Assembly (NCBI GenBank): GCA_943788135.1
Contig: CALSPC010000003.1
Span: 62,001-126,000, forward strand
Length of the DNA stretch: 64,000 nt
Reading direction: 5' to 3'
From: an uncultured Paracoccaceae bacterium
GTDB taxonomy: Bacteria > Bacteroidota > Bacteroidia > Flavobacteriales > Flavobacteriaceae
Shown here: one piece after another, positions 8,868 through 18,220 of the stretch
Position numbering within the stretch: position 1 is the first letter of the stretch
How the letters are laid out: each line of letters starts with the position of its first letter
Translations under genes and position numbers: made by a program
Notes under the pieces: generated by a model
Told to the model about the DNA's origin: nothing
Databases searched by the model: none
What the model saw: only the letters and a program-made list of their open reading frames with translations

Positions 8868-9380
8868 ATGGAAACTAAACACCCAAAAGACTCAAAAACC
8901 ACAATGACCGACTTGGTCCTTCCAAGTGAAACCAATGCGATTCACACCCTGTTTGGAGGCGAATTATTGGCGCGAATGGATCGTGCTGCAAGTATCGCTG
9001 CACAACGGCATTCTGGACAAATAGTAGTGACCGCCTCTGTTAATCATGTGGCATTTAAACACGCTGTACCGTTAGGAAGTATTGTTACTGTAGAGGCCAA
9101 AGTGACACGAGCATTTAAAAGTTCAATGGAAGTGTATATTGATGTTTGGGTGGACAATAAAACCAAAAAAAACCCTGTAAAAGTCAATGAGGCCATTTTT
9201 ACCTTTGTAGCTGTAGACGATAACGGCGTGCCTGTAGCGATTCCGCAGTTGGTCCCTGAAACCGAAGAAGAAATTCAACGTTTCGATGGCGCTTTGAGAC
9301 GTAAACAATTAAGTTTGGTGTTGGCTGGAAAAATGAAGGCCCAAGATGCTTCAGAACTGAAAGCACTTTTTAATCAGTAA
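8868..9380 (+). CDS. Acyl-CoA thioesterase, hotdog fold
   Basis: The 170-residue single hotdog-domain protein is of the YciA/acyl-CoA thioesterase type, hydrolysing acyl-CoA to free acid and CoA in the cytoplasm. Typical features are NAIHTLFGGELLARMDRAASIAA in two overlapping halves (substrate-binding helix), VTASVNHVAFKHAVPLG and VNEAIFTFVAVDD. The C-terminal tail of about 30 residues is charged. The substrate cannot be told from sequence. Its stop codon is separated by only 1 bp from the stop of the convergent EnvC-like gene. Confidence 0.9.
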   Translation: METKHPKDSKTTMTDLVLPSETNAIHTLFGGELLARMDRAASIAAQRHSGQIVVTASVNHVAFKHAVPLGSIVTVEAKVTRAFKSSMEVYIDVWVDNKTKKNPVKVNEAIFTFVAVDDNGVPVAIPQLVPETEEEIQRFDGALRRKQLSLVLAGKMKAQDASELKALFNQ

Positions 9381-9381
9381 C

Positions 9382-10611
9382 TTATAAACGGTAAATCCAC
9401 TGAGAAGGGTTTTGAGTAGAACTGTCTTTGTAAATTCCAAAACTAAGAATGGATTCCCCCGAGGCTTTATTGGTAATCACTTCGCCAATCTCTTGTTTTG
9501 TGGTGACCTTATCCCCTTTGTTGACATAAAATTTTGAGAGGTTTTTGTAGACCGTAATATAATTCCCATGCCTAATCATAATCGTGTTGTTGCCGTTTTT
9601 TGGCGTCATAATCCCCTGAACAACCCCATCGAACACCGCGCGTACCTGACCCCCTTTGCTCGTTGCTATTCGGACCCCATTACTTTTGATCGTTAATGAC
9701 GGATCAATTGGCGAGGGGTTATTTCCATACCTCAACTTTACAACGCCATTGACCACAGGCCAAGGCAACTTTCCTTTATTCGCTGTAAAATTCGCTGCTA
9801 AAATTTTCTGCTCAGGCGTCAACGAAAACACTTTGAGTTTGGAGGATTTTCCTGCTTTTTTGTTAGATGCCGCAATCGCAGCCTGAATAATTTTTCGGAT
9901 TTCTTTATCAATTCTATTGGATTCCAGTTGCTTGGTTTTCAACTGCGTCGTAAACTGCGATAAATTTGTTTTGATCGCTTTTATTAAGGTTTGTTGTTGC
10001 TCACGATCTTTATCAAGAATAGATTTTGCTCTTTTATTATCTTCAATTAGAGTTTGCTTATTCTTTTTTTGAGCAAGCAGCTCAACATTTAAGGCTTGCA
10101 TTTTAGCCGTTTCAGTCTTTATGAGTTCCGCTTGTAGTTTTTGGTAATCGGCATATTGTTTTATGTACTGTAACCTTTTGTAGGCTTGTTGGAAAGTGGT
10201 GGATGATAACAAAAACATCAGTTTGTTTTGGTTAGATCGACTCTTATAGGACTTGACAATCATCTCAGCATAGTCGGCTTTTAACTCTTTGAGTTTATCT
10301 CTTAGTTTAGAAATTTTTGTTTGATTGCTACTAATTTCTCGTGTTAACAGATTCGCTTGTTGGTTCGTTATACTGATAAGGTTTTTTCTAACCTTAATTT
10401 TAAAATCCAAATCTTCTACAAGTGATAGAGCCGATTTTTGTTCCTTCTTTCCTTCAAACAATAACACGCCAATTTGCTGGATTTCTCGGCGAAGTTCACG
10501 GCGACGCTCTTCTAACTCTTGCTGTTTCTTACTTTGTGAAAACCCGCTAAAATGCAGCAGCAAGAAAAGTAGAAGGACGGTGAAAGTAAAACGTGTATTG
10601 GTTAATTTCAT
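9382..10611 (-). CDS. EnvC-like murein hydrolase activator with degenerate LytM domain
   Basis: The 409-residue protein has a signal peptide (about 1-26, ending SGFSQ). A long coiled coil covers about residues 27-245 (KKQQELEERRRELRREI onward). A C-terminal M23/LytM-type domain covers about 280-409. The zinc ligands of active M23 enzymes are missing: the HxxxD region reads SNGVRIATSKGG and the HxH region reads LSFGIYKD. In E. coli, EnvC and NlpD with the same defects activate amidases at the septum, so this is probably an activator and not a peptidase. It is the last gene of the flippase-dut-TPR-DUF4292 operon, overlapping the DUF4292 stop by 1 bp. Confidence 0.88.
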   Translation of the reverse strand: MKLTNTRFTFTVLLLFLLLHFSGFSQSKKQQELEERRRELRREIQQIGVLLFEGKKEQKSALSLVEDLDFKIKVRKNLISITNQQANLLTREISSNQTKISKLRDKLKELKADYAEMIVKSYKSRSNQNKLMFLLSSTTFQQAYKRLQYIKQYADYQKLQAELIKTETAKMQALNVELLAQKKNKQTLIEDNKRAKSILDKDREQQQTLIKAIKTNLSQFTTQLKTKQLESNRIDKEIRKIIQAAIAASNKKAGKSSKLKVFSLTPEQKILAANFTANKGKLPWPVVNGVVKLRYGNNPSPIDPSLTIKSNGVRIATSKGGQVRAVFDGVVQGIMTPKNGNNTIMIRHGNYITVYKNLSKFYVNKGDKVTTKQEIGEVITNKASGESILSFGIYKDSSTQNPSQWIYRL

Positions 10612-11375
10612 TATAATTTAATAGCTTTAAATCCTTTTGGAATTTTAAACGGAAATCGTAAAGGTTGATCCAAAATTACGGATTTTAAATTCAAATTTAA
10701 GGTCGTTTGGTCATTGGAATTTGTGGCCTTAATAGATAGGCTTTCGGGAATCACAAGTCCCTTTATTTTTTGATAGGATTGATACTTGATGTTTAAGCTG
10801 TTTTGCTCCAGTGATTGACTAAGTTGCTGCTGGTCCAATTTAAAATATGTCGGATTAATTATATATAATAAATCGAAAAGAGGATTTGATTTTTTAGGAG
10901 TTAATTTATAGGCACTCTGGTGTTTGAGTTTCTTAAATGCTTTGGGGTTGATGTCAAAAATAGCTTCACCAAGTAGTGCGTTTTGAAGGTTTTCAAACCG
11001 AAGATCCGTTCCTAGTAATTCGCTGATGAGCGCATAGTCGCCATCAAAATAAGTTCTGTCTAATTTGTTATAAAAAAGGACACGATCAGGCGTAATTTTA
11101 AGGCGTACCATATTCAAAAAGGCATTAACCCAAATCGTGTGGTCATAACCCATGCGAAGCGTCAAAGTGTGCGTTTCAGAACGCTCGCCTTGCACATATT
11201 CTACTTTTAATCGGCCTTGTAAACTGGTAAAATTTGACTGAAATTTATCGTGGTTTTTGGCGATTTGCTTTACCGACATTCTTGAGTCTAATGTTCCTGA
11301 CGACTGCAGCGTTTTTGTAGATTTACAGCCCCCCAAAAGGAGGCCTAAGACTATACTGTATATAAAGTGTTTCAT
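10611..11375 (-). CDS. DUF4292 lipoprotein
   Basis: The 254-residue protein has a lipoprotein signal (LLLGGC, cysteine at about residue 17). The body fits the DUF4292 family of Bacteroidetes, with RLKVEYVQGERSETHTLTLR and a LolA/LolB-like beta-rich pattern. A role in lipoprotein or lipid handling is suggested by the LolB-like shape but is not established. It overlaps the upstream TPR gene by 4 bp and the downstream EnvC-like gene by 1 bp, so all three are translationally coupled. This placement beside an EnvC-like gene is common in Flavobacteriaceae. Confidence 0.8.
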   Translation of the reverse strand: MKHFIYSIVLGLLLGGCKSTKTLQSSGTLDSRMSVKQIAKNHDKFQSNFTSLQGRLKVEYVQGERSETHTLTLRMGYDHTIWVNAFLNMVRLKITPDRVLFYNKLDRTYFDGDYALISELLGTDLRFENLQNALLGEAIFDINPKAFKKLKHQSAYKLTPKKSNPLFDLLYIINPTYFKLDQQQLSQSLEQNSLNIKYQSYQKIKGLVIPESLSIKATNSNDQTTLNLNLKSVILDQPLRFPFKIPKGFKAIKL

Positions 11376-12730
11376 TCTGGTTGTTCTAATGCAATTGCTT
11401 TTCTGTTAAACGCTTCTGACGCCTCAATATTATCTTGCTGTTTATAAGCACGACTAAGTTGCTTATAAAAATCGATCTCAAGGGCTTTGTTATCCAATAT
11501 ATAATCTAATCCCATCAGCAGGAATTCAATAGAATCCTCTAACTTATTAAGCTGTCTGTTTGCGGAACCATTCACTAAATATAAAATGGGCTGTGAGGGA
11601 AACAACTCAATTTGATTTGCCGTAAACAGTGCTGCAGTTTCAAACTGGTCGGTTTCCAAATATAAAAGGGCTAAGCTTTTAATAACTGAAAAATTATTGG
11701 GTTCAAATTCCAACGCTTTTTCGTAATATGAAATCGCTTTTGGGTAAGCTTTTTTGGTGTAGTAGTAGTCTGCCCATTCCAAATCGGAACGGCTAGGCTG
11801 GTCTTGACTTACAGCGTTTGTTACCGCTAATAATTCGGATTCAAACTCAGGAAACTTTGCTGTAAAACGCATAAAATCGTTTAATACTTTGACTTTTATA
11901 CTTGGAGTAACTACGGTGCTTGTTGTCACGATTTTCATGGAGGTAATCGCCTTTTCATAGTCCTTTTGATCTAAATAAAACTTATACAAGGCCACATGAA
12001 CCAAATGGGATTTTGGGTGCTGTTGCAAAAAAGCTTGCGCAACTTCAAAAGCTTCAGTGTATAGATTTAAGGAGCTGTAAGCATAAATGAGATTAAGAAA
12101 ATTCGTAGGTTCCTCTGGAGTTTCCGATAGCCGTTTTTTTAAGTGTACAATACGTTTATCATCAGCTCCACTTTGAGTGTAAATGTCATTTCGAATTTTA
12201 TCTCTATCTGAATTCACCCCATATTTGGTGTCCAAATCGTCAAGAACAGCAAGTGCGTCGTCGTAACGCCCAGCATTGAGGTAAAGGTTGGCTAAGTCTT
12301 GTTTATAATCTGGATGACGAGACAGTAAGGGTTTTACGGCTATAATAGCATCTTCAAAACGATTTTGATCAACATACAAGTGATACAAGCTTTCTTTATA
12401 CCAAAAGTTAGTGCTATCCATGGCGATGGCCTTTTGAAAATTATATTCCGCATTATTGTACTGTTTTAAACTAAAATAGTTAATGCCGAGCTCGTGAAAG
12501 ACAACTGATTCTAAGGAGTCTATAGCTTTACAAGCTACTAATTCTTTTAGTGCTTTTGAATAATTTTCGAGAGCCTTTTGTTTCAAGGCTTCATAAAAAT
12601 GATTTTGAAATTTGACATGTGAGGGGACTGTTGGGGCTGACAATAGACTGTCGAGCTCAACTTGTGCTTGGGTCCCCAACGCACTTATCAGGACACAAAA
12701 AACCATAATACACTGTCGTGTGTGTTTCAT
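11372..12730 (-). CDS. Exported tetratricopeptide-repeat protein
   Basis: The 452-residue protein has a signal peptide (about 1-22, ending LGTQAQ) followed by TPR units across most of its length. Clear ones are YFSLKQYNNAEYNFQKAIAM, YLNAGRYDDALAVLDDL and YYTKKAYPKAISYYEKALEF. TPRs form a superhelical scaffold for protein contacts, probably in the periplasm here. It overlaps dut by 1 bp and DUF4292 by 4 bp. Its partner may be the EnvC-like or DUF4292 protein, which is inference from the operon. No enzymatic motif was seen. Confidence 0.85.
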   Translation of the reverse strand: MKHTRQCIMVFCVLISALGTQAQVELDSLLSAPTVPSHVKFQNHFYEALKQKALENYSKALKELVACKAIDSLESVVFHELGINYFSLKQYNNAEYNFQKAIAMDSTNFWYKESLYHLYVDQNRFEDAIIAVKPLLSRHPDYKQDLANLYLNAGRYDDALAVLDDLDTKYGVNSDRDKIRNDIYTQSGADDKRIVHLKKRLSETPEEPTNFLNLIYAYSSLNLYTEAFEVAQAFLQQHPKSHLVHVALYKFYLDQKDYEKAITSMKIVTTSTVVTPSIKVKVLNDFMRFTAKFPEFESELLAVTNAVSQDQPSRSDLEWADYYYTKKAYPKAISYYEKALEFEPNNFSVIKSLALLYLETDQFETAALFTANQIELFPSQPILYLVNGSANRQLNKLEDSIEFLLMGLDYILDNKALEIDFYKQLSRAYKQQDNIEASEAFNRKAIALEQPE

Positions 12731-13161
12731 TATTTTCCAGTACTTCCAAACCCACCTTCTCCTCTAGCGGTATCGTTGAGCTGATCAACTTCGAGCCAGT
12801 CGGCGCGTTCATGTTTGGCAATGACTAATTGTGCAATACGTTCGCCATTTTCTATTTTAAAATCGGTATTAGAAAGGTTAACTAAAATGACCCCTATTTC
12901 TCCACGGTAATCGGCATCCACTGTGCCAGGGCTGTTCAAAACGGTGATTCCATGTTTTGCTGCCAAACCACTTCGTGGACGTACTTGTGCTTCATAGCCC
13001 ACAGGAAGTTCAATAAACAAGCCCGTTTTAATAATTGTTCGTGCCAAAGGCTCCAAAACAACGGCTTCAGAAATATTGGCGCGAAGGTCCATTCCTGCTG
13101 AAGCGCCTGTTTCATATTCTGGAAGTTGATGTGCGGATTTGTTTATGATTTTAATGGTCAT
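12730..13161 (-). CDS. dut: dUTP diphosphatase
   Basis: Hydrolyses dUTP to dUMP and pyrophosphate, keeping uracil out of DNA and supplying dUMP for thymidylate synthesis. The 143-residue length is that of a trimeric dUTPase. All five motifs are visible: [42 protein letters not shown] and the C-terminal [10 protein letters not shown] that closes over the active site. It overlaps the flippase gene upstream by 11 bp and the TPR gene downstream by 1 bp. Confidence 0.97.
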   Translation of the reverse strand: MTIKIINKSAHQLPEYETGASAGMDLRANISEAVVLEPLARTIIKTGLFIELPVGYEAQVRPRSGLAAKHGITVLNSPGTVDADYRGEIGVILVNLSNTDFKIENGERIAQLVIAKHERADWLEVDQLNDTARGEGGFGSTGK

Positions 13162-14623
13162 GAGAGGGTTTTATAAATTGTTTAATTGTCGCTTTTTCAT
13201 TAAACCAAATGAGGACTAACAATAATCCTATCAGAGCAGAACCAATGCTATACTGCGCTCTAAATTGATAAAATGACAACGCCGATAGCGCTATTGCAAG
13301 AACCAAATAGGTGGCGATTTTTTTAATGTTATAAGGAACTGGATAATGTTTACGTCCATAATAATATGATAATACGGTCATTGAAAAATACGCCACTAAG
13401 GTAGCTACAGCGGAAGCCATATAGTTAAATGACTGGATAAACAGAATGTTGATTAGAAGTGTTACTACAGCTCCAAAAACCGAAATGTAGGCTCCGAAAC
13501 TGGTACGGTCTGTGATTTTATACCAGACTGATAAATTGTGATATATACCGAGAAAAAGATAGGCTAACAATAGAATTGGAACGACTTTCATGGCTTCCCA
13601 ATAGGCTTCATTTGGAATGAGAATGAGTTTTAAAACATCTACAAAAACCACAACAACCAATAGAATAAGGGCGCCACAAATCACAAAAAATTCTAAGATT
13701 TTTGCATAGTTTTTAGTGGCATCTTTGGCGTTGGTTTGACTGAAAAAGAAGGGCTCGATTCCCAAGCGATAGGCTGTTGCAAATAACATCATAAAAAGGG
13801 CGAGCTTATAACAGGCGGAGTACATGCCTATCGATGTTTTAGCTATGGACTCAGGGAGGAGACGTTCAAGCAGAACGCGATCAAAGGTTTCGTTGATGGA
13901 GAAAGCTATCCCAGCCACTAGGACTGGCAAGGCATACCGCATCATTTTTTTCCAAAGTTCTGAATCAATTTTATAGTTGATTTTAAAATAAAATGGCAAA
14001 AGAATCAGCAAAGTGACACCACTTGCAACGAGGTTGGCAATGAAAATATAACTGACTTCAAAATTGGGTACATAGATTAAATCCCAGAAACTATTGTCAT
14101 CAGACAACGCTTTTAAGTACACTAATAAAAACACATTTAAACCTAAATTGACCACTACATTGGTCAATTTAACTGCTGTATATTTCACTGGTTTCCCTTG
14201 CGCTCTAAGATAGGCAAACGGAATAATAACCAAGGCATCAAAAAATAAAATCCACACCACAAGGGTGGTGTAGTTGACATGAATGTGTGTGAGGTCGGCA
14301 ATTTGCTGTTGAAACAGCAAACCAAGGCTTAAAAACCCTAGTGAGGATATAATAATAGAAATAGTGGCAGTACTCAGCACCTTAGCTTTAGAAGGCTCTT
14401 TATTGAAAAAACGAAAAAAAGCAGTTTCCATCCCATATGCAAGCACCACATTAAACAGTACAAAATAGCTAAAGATCAAAGACACATCGCCATAGTCTGA
14501 CACGTTTTGAAGCACCGATTTATCAGTATGCAAACGCACCAAAAGAAAACTCAACATGCGAGGCACCACTGTTGCCAAGCCGTAAATGAAAGTTTGTTTA
14601 TATGCTGTTTTTAGGACGCCCAC
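13151..14623 (-). CDS. Polysaccharide/lipid flippase of the MOP (Wzx/MurJ-like) superfamily
   Basis: An integral membrane protein of about 490 residues with some 12-14 predicted helices and the usual N-terminus [20 protein letters not shown] of flavobacterial polysaccharide biosynthesis proteins. It should flip a lipid-linked sugar or peptidoglycan precursor across the inner membrane. The frame is open to a GTG at 14653, but homologues of this type begin close to GVLK, so the GTG at 14623 is chosen with moderate confidence. The gene leads the flippase-dut-TPR-DUF4292-EnvC-like operon, a context that leans toward a cell-envelope role. It is separate from the Wzx-like gene in the polysaccharide locus. 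Confidence 0.85.
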   Translation of the reverse strand: MGVLKTAYKQTFIYGLATVVPRMLSFLLVRLHTDKSVLQNVSDYGDVSLIFSYFVLFNVVLAYGMETAFFRFFNKEPSKAKVLSTATISIIISSLGFLSLGLLFQQQIADLTHIHVNYTTLVVWILFFDALVIIPFAYLRAQGKPVKYTAVKLTNVVVNLGLNVFLLVYLKALSDDNSFWDLIYVPNFEVSYIFIANLVASGVTLLILLPFYFKINYKIDSELWKKMMRYALPVLVAGIAFSINETFDRVLLERLLPESIAKTSIGMYSACYKLALFMMLFATAYRLGIEPFFFSQTNAKDATKNYAKILEFFVICGALILLVVVVFVDVLKLILIPNEAYWEAMKVVPILLLAYLFLGIYHNLSVWYKITDRTSFGAYISVFGAVVTLLINILFIQSFNYMASAVATLVAYFSMTVLSYYYGRKHYPVPYNIKKIATYLVLAIALSALSFYQFRAQYSIGSALIGLLLVLIWFNEKATIKQFIKPSHDH

Positions 14624-14681
14624 AAGTGTCAATTTTATCCTATAAAAATACACATTTTAAGCAACAAACTATAATCGATGT

Positions 14682-15185
14682 TTAAGGTGTTTTTGGCGTG
14701 GCGGCGGGATAGGCAAGACTTTCTCCTTTTTTAAGGTTTGAAACTTTATAATACAGCCGTTTATTATTGACTTGATAACTGATAACACACTCATTTTGAG
14801 ACAGAATAAAAGGCGACGCATCAAATTGTGGGGGTAATGTATTGCCATACTCTGCGCGGCGGTCAGCGCTAAATATAATATCTTTTTTTCGCGTGGTAGT
14901 GTGCTTAAATCGCCCGATAATGAGCTGGTCTCTAATTTCTACAGCCGATTTCTCACCTCTAAAATGAAGGCTGTCTATGGTAATTCTAGAAATACCTGTT
15001 GTGGGTAAAAAGACATTAATTCCAGAGCCTGCATCTTCAATTCCTGCAATCCAGGCGTTGTAATAAGGGTCTATAATTTGTATAGGCGCAGTTGTCTGAA
15101 ACTGTTGCAACGGGTCTTGGGCACTCTTACAATTAAATGTACTTAAAAAAATAATTCCTAAAATCAGTGGGGTTTTGAGTTTCAT
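14682..15185 (-). CDS. Hypothetical lipoprotein
   Basis: The protein is 167 residues from the ATG at 15185. An upstream in-frame start at 15212 is less likely because it would put nine residues in front of a normal signal sequence. The lipoprotein signal is MKLKTPLILGIIFLSTFNC. The rest is beta-rich with no recognised motif. It sits between the atp operon terminator and the flippase operon, and ends with the proline/alanine-rich tail YPAATPKTP. Function is unknown. The family seems to be found only in Flavobacteriaceae, but that is an impression, not a search result. Confidence 0.7.
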   Translation of the reverse strand: MKLKTPLILGIIFLSTFNCKSAQDPLQQFQTTAPIQIIDPYYNAWIAGIEDAGSGINVFLPTTGISRITIDSLHFRGEKSAVEIRDQLIIGRFKHTTTRKKDIIFSADRRAEYGNTLPPQFDASPFILSQNECVISYQVNNKRLYYKVSNLKKGESLAYPAATPKTP

Positions 15186-15256
15186 CGGGTTTAAATTTAG
15201 AGGTATAAACATACGTGATTTTTAATTGAGTTAAAAATAAAACAACTTTTATGCCA

Positions 15257-15287
15257 TAAAAAAAGCCTTACATATGTAAGGCTCTGT
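15257..15287 (-). terminator. Intrinsic terminator of the atp operon
   Basis: A perfect 20-bp palindrome, agccttacatatgtaaggct (15264-15283), is followed on the minus strand by a run of T (complement of the A run 15258-15264). It lies 28 bp after the atpG stop, as expected for the end of the atp transcript. Confidence 0.8.
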
Positions 15288-15311
15288 TTCGTATAAATTG
15301 AGATCAAACTG

Positions 15312-16166
15312 TTAGCCATTAAGTGCTTCTGCTCCACCAACAATTTCTAGGATTTCATTGGTAATGGATGCTTGACGTGCTTTATTATACGTCAATTTAA
15401 GCTGATCTCTAAGCTCTGTAGCATTGTCAGTTGCTTTGTGCATTGCAGTCATTCGAGCGCCATGCTCGCTTGCGAAACTATCTCTAATGGCCTTATACAA
15501 CTGCGTCTTTAAAGATTTTGGAATCAGTGTTTCTACAATTTCTTCTTTTGACGGCTCAAAAATATAATCCAAGCTTACAGCGCTATCACTTTCAATAGGT
15601 TCAATTGGCAAAAACTGTTCCGTCATGATTACTTGAGTCGCTGCATTTTTGAATTTATTATACACTAGTTCAATCTTGTCAAACGCTTTCGTTTCAAATT
15701 GCGCCATAAGCATCTCCGCTATTTCAGCAACATTATCAAATGTTAAGTCGTCATATATAGGGCTTTGATTAGAAATAATCTCAAAGTTTTTAGACAAGGC
15801 ATCATTCGCTTTTTTACCAATAGCCACAACAGATACCTTGGCATCATAACGTTCTGCAACTAAATTAGCTTGCTTAATAATGTTAGAATTAAACGCTCCA
15901 CACAACCCTCTGTTTGAAGTAATAGCAACGATTAGCACATTCTTTAGTTCGCGTTGTTCTGAATATTTGCTTCCAGAATCGGCATCTAAAGTGGCGCTTA
16001 AGTTTTGTAAAAGCTCCGTCAGTTTATCCGCATATGGACGCATCGCTGTGATAGCATCTTGTGCTTTTTTTAACTTAGCAGCCGATACCATTTTCATGGC
16101 ACTTGTAATTTGCATCGTTGACGATACGGACGCTATTCTATTTCGGATTTCTTTTAAATTTGCCAT
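15312..16166 (-). CDS. atpG: ATP synthase subunit gamma
   Basis: Central rotor stalk of F1; it links c-ring rotation to catalysis in the alpha/beta hexamer. The 284-residue length is typical. The N-terminal helix ANLKEIRNRIASVSSTMQIT, the middle SNRGLCGAFN and the C-terminal helix RQASITNEILEIVGGAEAL are the conserved family blocks. It is last in the atpBEFHA-G operon and is followed by an intrinsic terminator. It is unusual only in its distance from atpA (433 bp), which is taken up by an inserted four-helix-bundle gene. Confidence 0.97.
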   Translation of the reverse strand: MANLKEIRNRIASVSSTMQITSAMKMVSAAKLKKAQDAITAMRPYADKLTELLQNLSATLDADSGSKYSEQRELKNVLIVAITSNRGLCGAFNSNIIKQANLVAERYDAKVSVVAIGKKANDALSKNFEIISNQSPIYDDLTFDNVAEIAEMLMAQFETKAFDKIELVYNKFKNAATQVIMTEQFLPIEPIESDSAVSLDYIFEPSKEEIVETLIPKSLKTQLYKAIRDSFASEHGARMTAMHKATDNATELRDQLKLTYNKARQASITNEILEIVGGAEALNG

Positions 16167-16172
16167 TTTTCA

Positions 16173-16195
16173 AGTTATGAGTGCAGAGTTATGAG
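16173..16195 (+). repeat. Terminal inverted repeat of the atp-operon insert, left arm
   Basis: Matches the reverse complement of 16561-16583 at 20 of 23 positions. It contains agttatgagt twice in direct orientation, in part. The TAA stop of the enclosed gene (complement of 16189-16191) lies within it. Confidence 0.8.
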
Positions 16196-16524
16196 TTTTT
16201 AATGATTGCTACTAAAATTCTTATTAACTCTTCACACTTATTCATCATTTCTGTTGGAACTTCTCTTCCTGTAGCTTCAAGTATTTCTAACCAATATTTG
16301 GTTTCATCAGCTTCCTTTAAAGCAATTCCAAATTTATTTCTAAAGTCCTTTTTACTAACTCCTCTTTGAGCTTCTCTTGTATTGGCTCCAATACTCGTTC
16401 CGCTTTTTAGCAATTGAGAAGCTAACTCAAAATCCTTATTTTCTTTTAATTTATCCGTAAAACAAACAATCTCACAAGCAAATTGAAAACTTTTTACTCG
16501 AATTGGACTATTCTCTAAGGACAT
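16189..16524 (-). CDS. Four-helix-bundle protein of the 23S rRNA intervening-sequence (IVP) family
   Basis: The 111-residue protein is all-helical, with the family hallmarks LKSGTSIGANTREAQRG, FRNKFGIALKEADETKYWLE and a C-terminal helix NKCEELIRILVAI. The family is the protein encoded in 23S rRNA intervening sequences and is structurally related to the Avd accessory protein of diversity-generating retroelements; basic surfaces suggest nucleic-acid binding. Here it sits alone between atpA and atpG, in operon orientation, flanked by inverted repeats. Its last codon and stop come from the repeat arm, so the coding region and repeat evolved as a unit. It has no known role in ATP synthase. No reverse transcriptase is nearby. 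Confidence 0.9.
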   Translation of the reverse strand: MSLENSPIRVKSFQFACEIVCFTDKLKENKDFELASQLLKSGTSIGANTREAQRGVSKKDFRNKFGIALKEADETKYWLEILEATGREVPTEMMNKCEELIRILVAIIKNS

Positions 16525-16560
16525 TTTTTTAAGTTGTTAGTATTTAGTTAAAGTTATGAG

Positions 16561-16583
16561 CTTATAACTCTGAACTCATCACT
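16561..16583 (-). repeat. Terminal inverted repeat of the atp-operon insert, right arm
   Basis: Reverse complement of 16173-16195 with three mismatches in 23. It is followed on one side by the tandem ctctaaactctaaact and on the other by agttatgag in opposite orientation, which could form a competing local hairpin (about 16552-16569). Confidence 0.8.
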
Positions 16584-16599
16584 CTAAACTCTAAACTTT

Positions 16600-18180
16600 T
16601 TAATCTTTATACTTTCCTGACAACTCTTTTGCAACTGCGGTTAAGGTGTCTGTAACTTCATCCGTTAACTTACCTGCTTTTAGAGTGGCTAACACATCAC
16701 TGTGCTTGGCTCTTAAAAACTCGATATATTCCGTTTCAAATTCTTTGACTTTATTTACAGGAACTGCTCTTAAAAGATTTTTAGATCCTGCATAAATGAT
16801 GGCAACTTGATCTTCTACTTTAAAAGGGTCATTTTGTGCTTGCTTCAAAATTTCAACGTTACGACGTCCTTTTTCAATTACATTTAAAGTCACGGCATCT
16901 AAGTCCGATCCAAACTTAGCAAAGGCTTCTAATTCACGGAATTGTGCCTGGTCTAATTTTAGTGTTCCAGAGACTTTCTTCATCGCTTTAATCTGTGCGT
17001 TTCCACCCACACGAGAAACCGAAATACCTACGTTAATTGCTGGACGAACACCAGAGTTAAACAAATCACCGTCTAAGAATATTTGACCATCCGTAATCGA
17101 AATTACGTTGGTTGGAATATAGGCAGAGACATCCCCTGCTTGAGTTTCAATAATTGGAAGTGCTGTCAAAGACCCGCCACCTTTTACAATCGGCTTTAAT
17201 GCTTCTGGTAAATCGTTCATGTCTTTTGCAATTTCATCATTATTGATGACTTTTGCTGCACGCTCTAATAAACGGGAGTGTAAGTAAAATACATCTCCTG
17301 GATACGCCTCACGTCCTGGAGGACGACGTAATAAAAGGGATACCTCACGGTAAGCTACGGCTTGTTTTGATAAATCATCATAGACAATCAATGCTGGACG
17401 ACCCGTGTCTCTGAAATACTCGCCAATAGCTGCACCTGCAAAAGGAGCATAAACTTGCATTGGAGCAGGATCAGATGCATTTGCTGCAACAATCGTGGTG
17501 TAGGCTAAAGCACCTTTTTCTTCTAATGTTTTAGCAATCAATGCAACTGTAGAGGCTTTTTGTCCTACGGCTACATAGATACAATATACAGGTTCACCTG
17601 CATCGTAAAATTCTTTTTGATTTAGAATGGTATCAATACACACCGCTGTTTTTCCAGTTTGTCTGTCTCCAATTACCAACTCTCGTTGTCCACGACCTAC
17701 AGGGATCATGGCGTCAATAGATTTGATACCGGTTTGTAAAGGCTCTGTTACAGGCTCACGGAAAATTACTCCTGGCGCTTTACGTTCAAGTGGCATTTGA
17801 TAAACCTTGCCATCAATGGGCCCTTTGCCGTCAATTGGCGCACCTAAAGTGTCGACCACACGACCAACAATACCTTCTCCAACATTGATGGACGCAATAC
17901 GACCAGTTCGTTTTACAATTGAACCCTCTTTTACAACTTTAGAAGCACCTAAAAGTACGATACCAACATTGTCTTCTTCAAGGTTTAGTACAATCCCTTC
18001 AAGATCGCCTTCAAATTGTACAAGTTCACCATACTGTGCGTTTGAAAGTCCGTATGCACGAACAATACCATCACCTACAGTTAATACGGTTCCAACCTCA
18101 TCTAATGAAGCTGTTGCTTCGAAACCTGAAAGTTGTTGTTTTAGAATTGCTGATATTTCAGCTGCTTTTACTTCTGCCAT
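16600..18180 (-). CDS. atpA: ATP synthase subunit alpha
   Basis: Regulatory, non-catalytic nucleotide-binding subunit of F1. The 526-residue protein contains the Walker A sequence GDRQTGKTA (about residue 170), [12 protein letters not shown] with the Walker B aspartate, [21 protein letters not shown] in two parts and the C-terminal helical domain. It is followed by the inserted four-helix-bundle gene and then atpG. The catalytic beta subunit gene (atpD) and atpC are not in this window, consistent with the split atp loci known in Bacteroidetes. Confidence 0.98.
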   Translation of the reverse strand: MAEVKAAEISAILKQQLSGFEATASLDEVGTVLTVGDGIVRAYGLSNAQYGELVQFEGDLEGIVLNLEEDNVGIVLLGASKVVKEGSIVKRTGRIASINVGEGIVGRVVDTLGAPIDGKGPIDGKVYQMPLERKAPGVIFREPVTEPLQTGIKSIDAMIPVGRGQRELVIGDRQTGKTAVCIDTILNQKEFYDAGEPVYCIYVAVGQKASTVALIAKTLEEKGALAYTTIVAANASDPAPMQVYAPFAGAAIGEYFRDTGRPALIVYDDLSKQAVAYREVSLLLRRPPGREAYPGDVFYLHSRLLERAAKVINNDEIAKDMNDLPEALKPIVKGGGSLTALPIIETQAGDVSAYIPTNVISITDGQIFLDGDLFNSGVRPAINVGISVSRVGGNAQIKAMKKVSGTLKLDQAQFRELEAFAKFGSDLDAVTLNVIEKGRRNVEILKQAQNDPFKVEDQVAIIYAGSKNLLRAVPVNKVKEFETEYIEFLRAKHSDVLATLKAGKLTDEVTDTLTAVAKELSGKYKD

Positions 18181-18220
18181 CTTAATTTATTTTATACCTC
18201 TGATAAATCTCAGTATAGTT

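Larger units (their letters stand above)
16173..16583 (-). mobile_element. Putative mobile element: four-helix-bundle gene with 23-bp imperfect terminal inverted repeats, inside the atp operon
   Basis: The outer ends are 16173-16195 and the reverse complement of 16561-16583, which match at 20 of 23 positions. The 16173-16195 arm contains a direct duplication of gttatgag and provides the stop codon of the enclosed gene. Next to the other arm lie an opposing copy, agttatgag (16552-16560), and a tandem ctctaaa pair (about 16583-16594). No transposase is encoded and no target-site duplication was identified. In the atp mRNA the arms could pair into a long stem enclosing about 365 nt, as in 23S rRNA intervening sequences. 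Mobility is inferred from structure only. Confidence 0.6.

Noticed and set aside
16189-16524. Accessory protein of a diversity-generating retroelement
   Set aside because: The fold is related to Avd, but no reverse transcriptase, template repeat or variable target gene is nearby.
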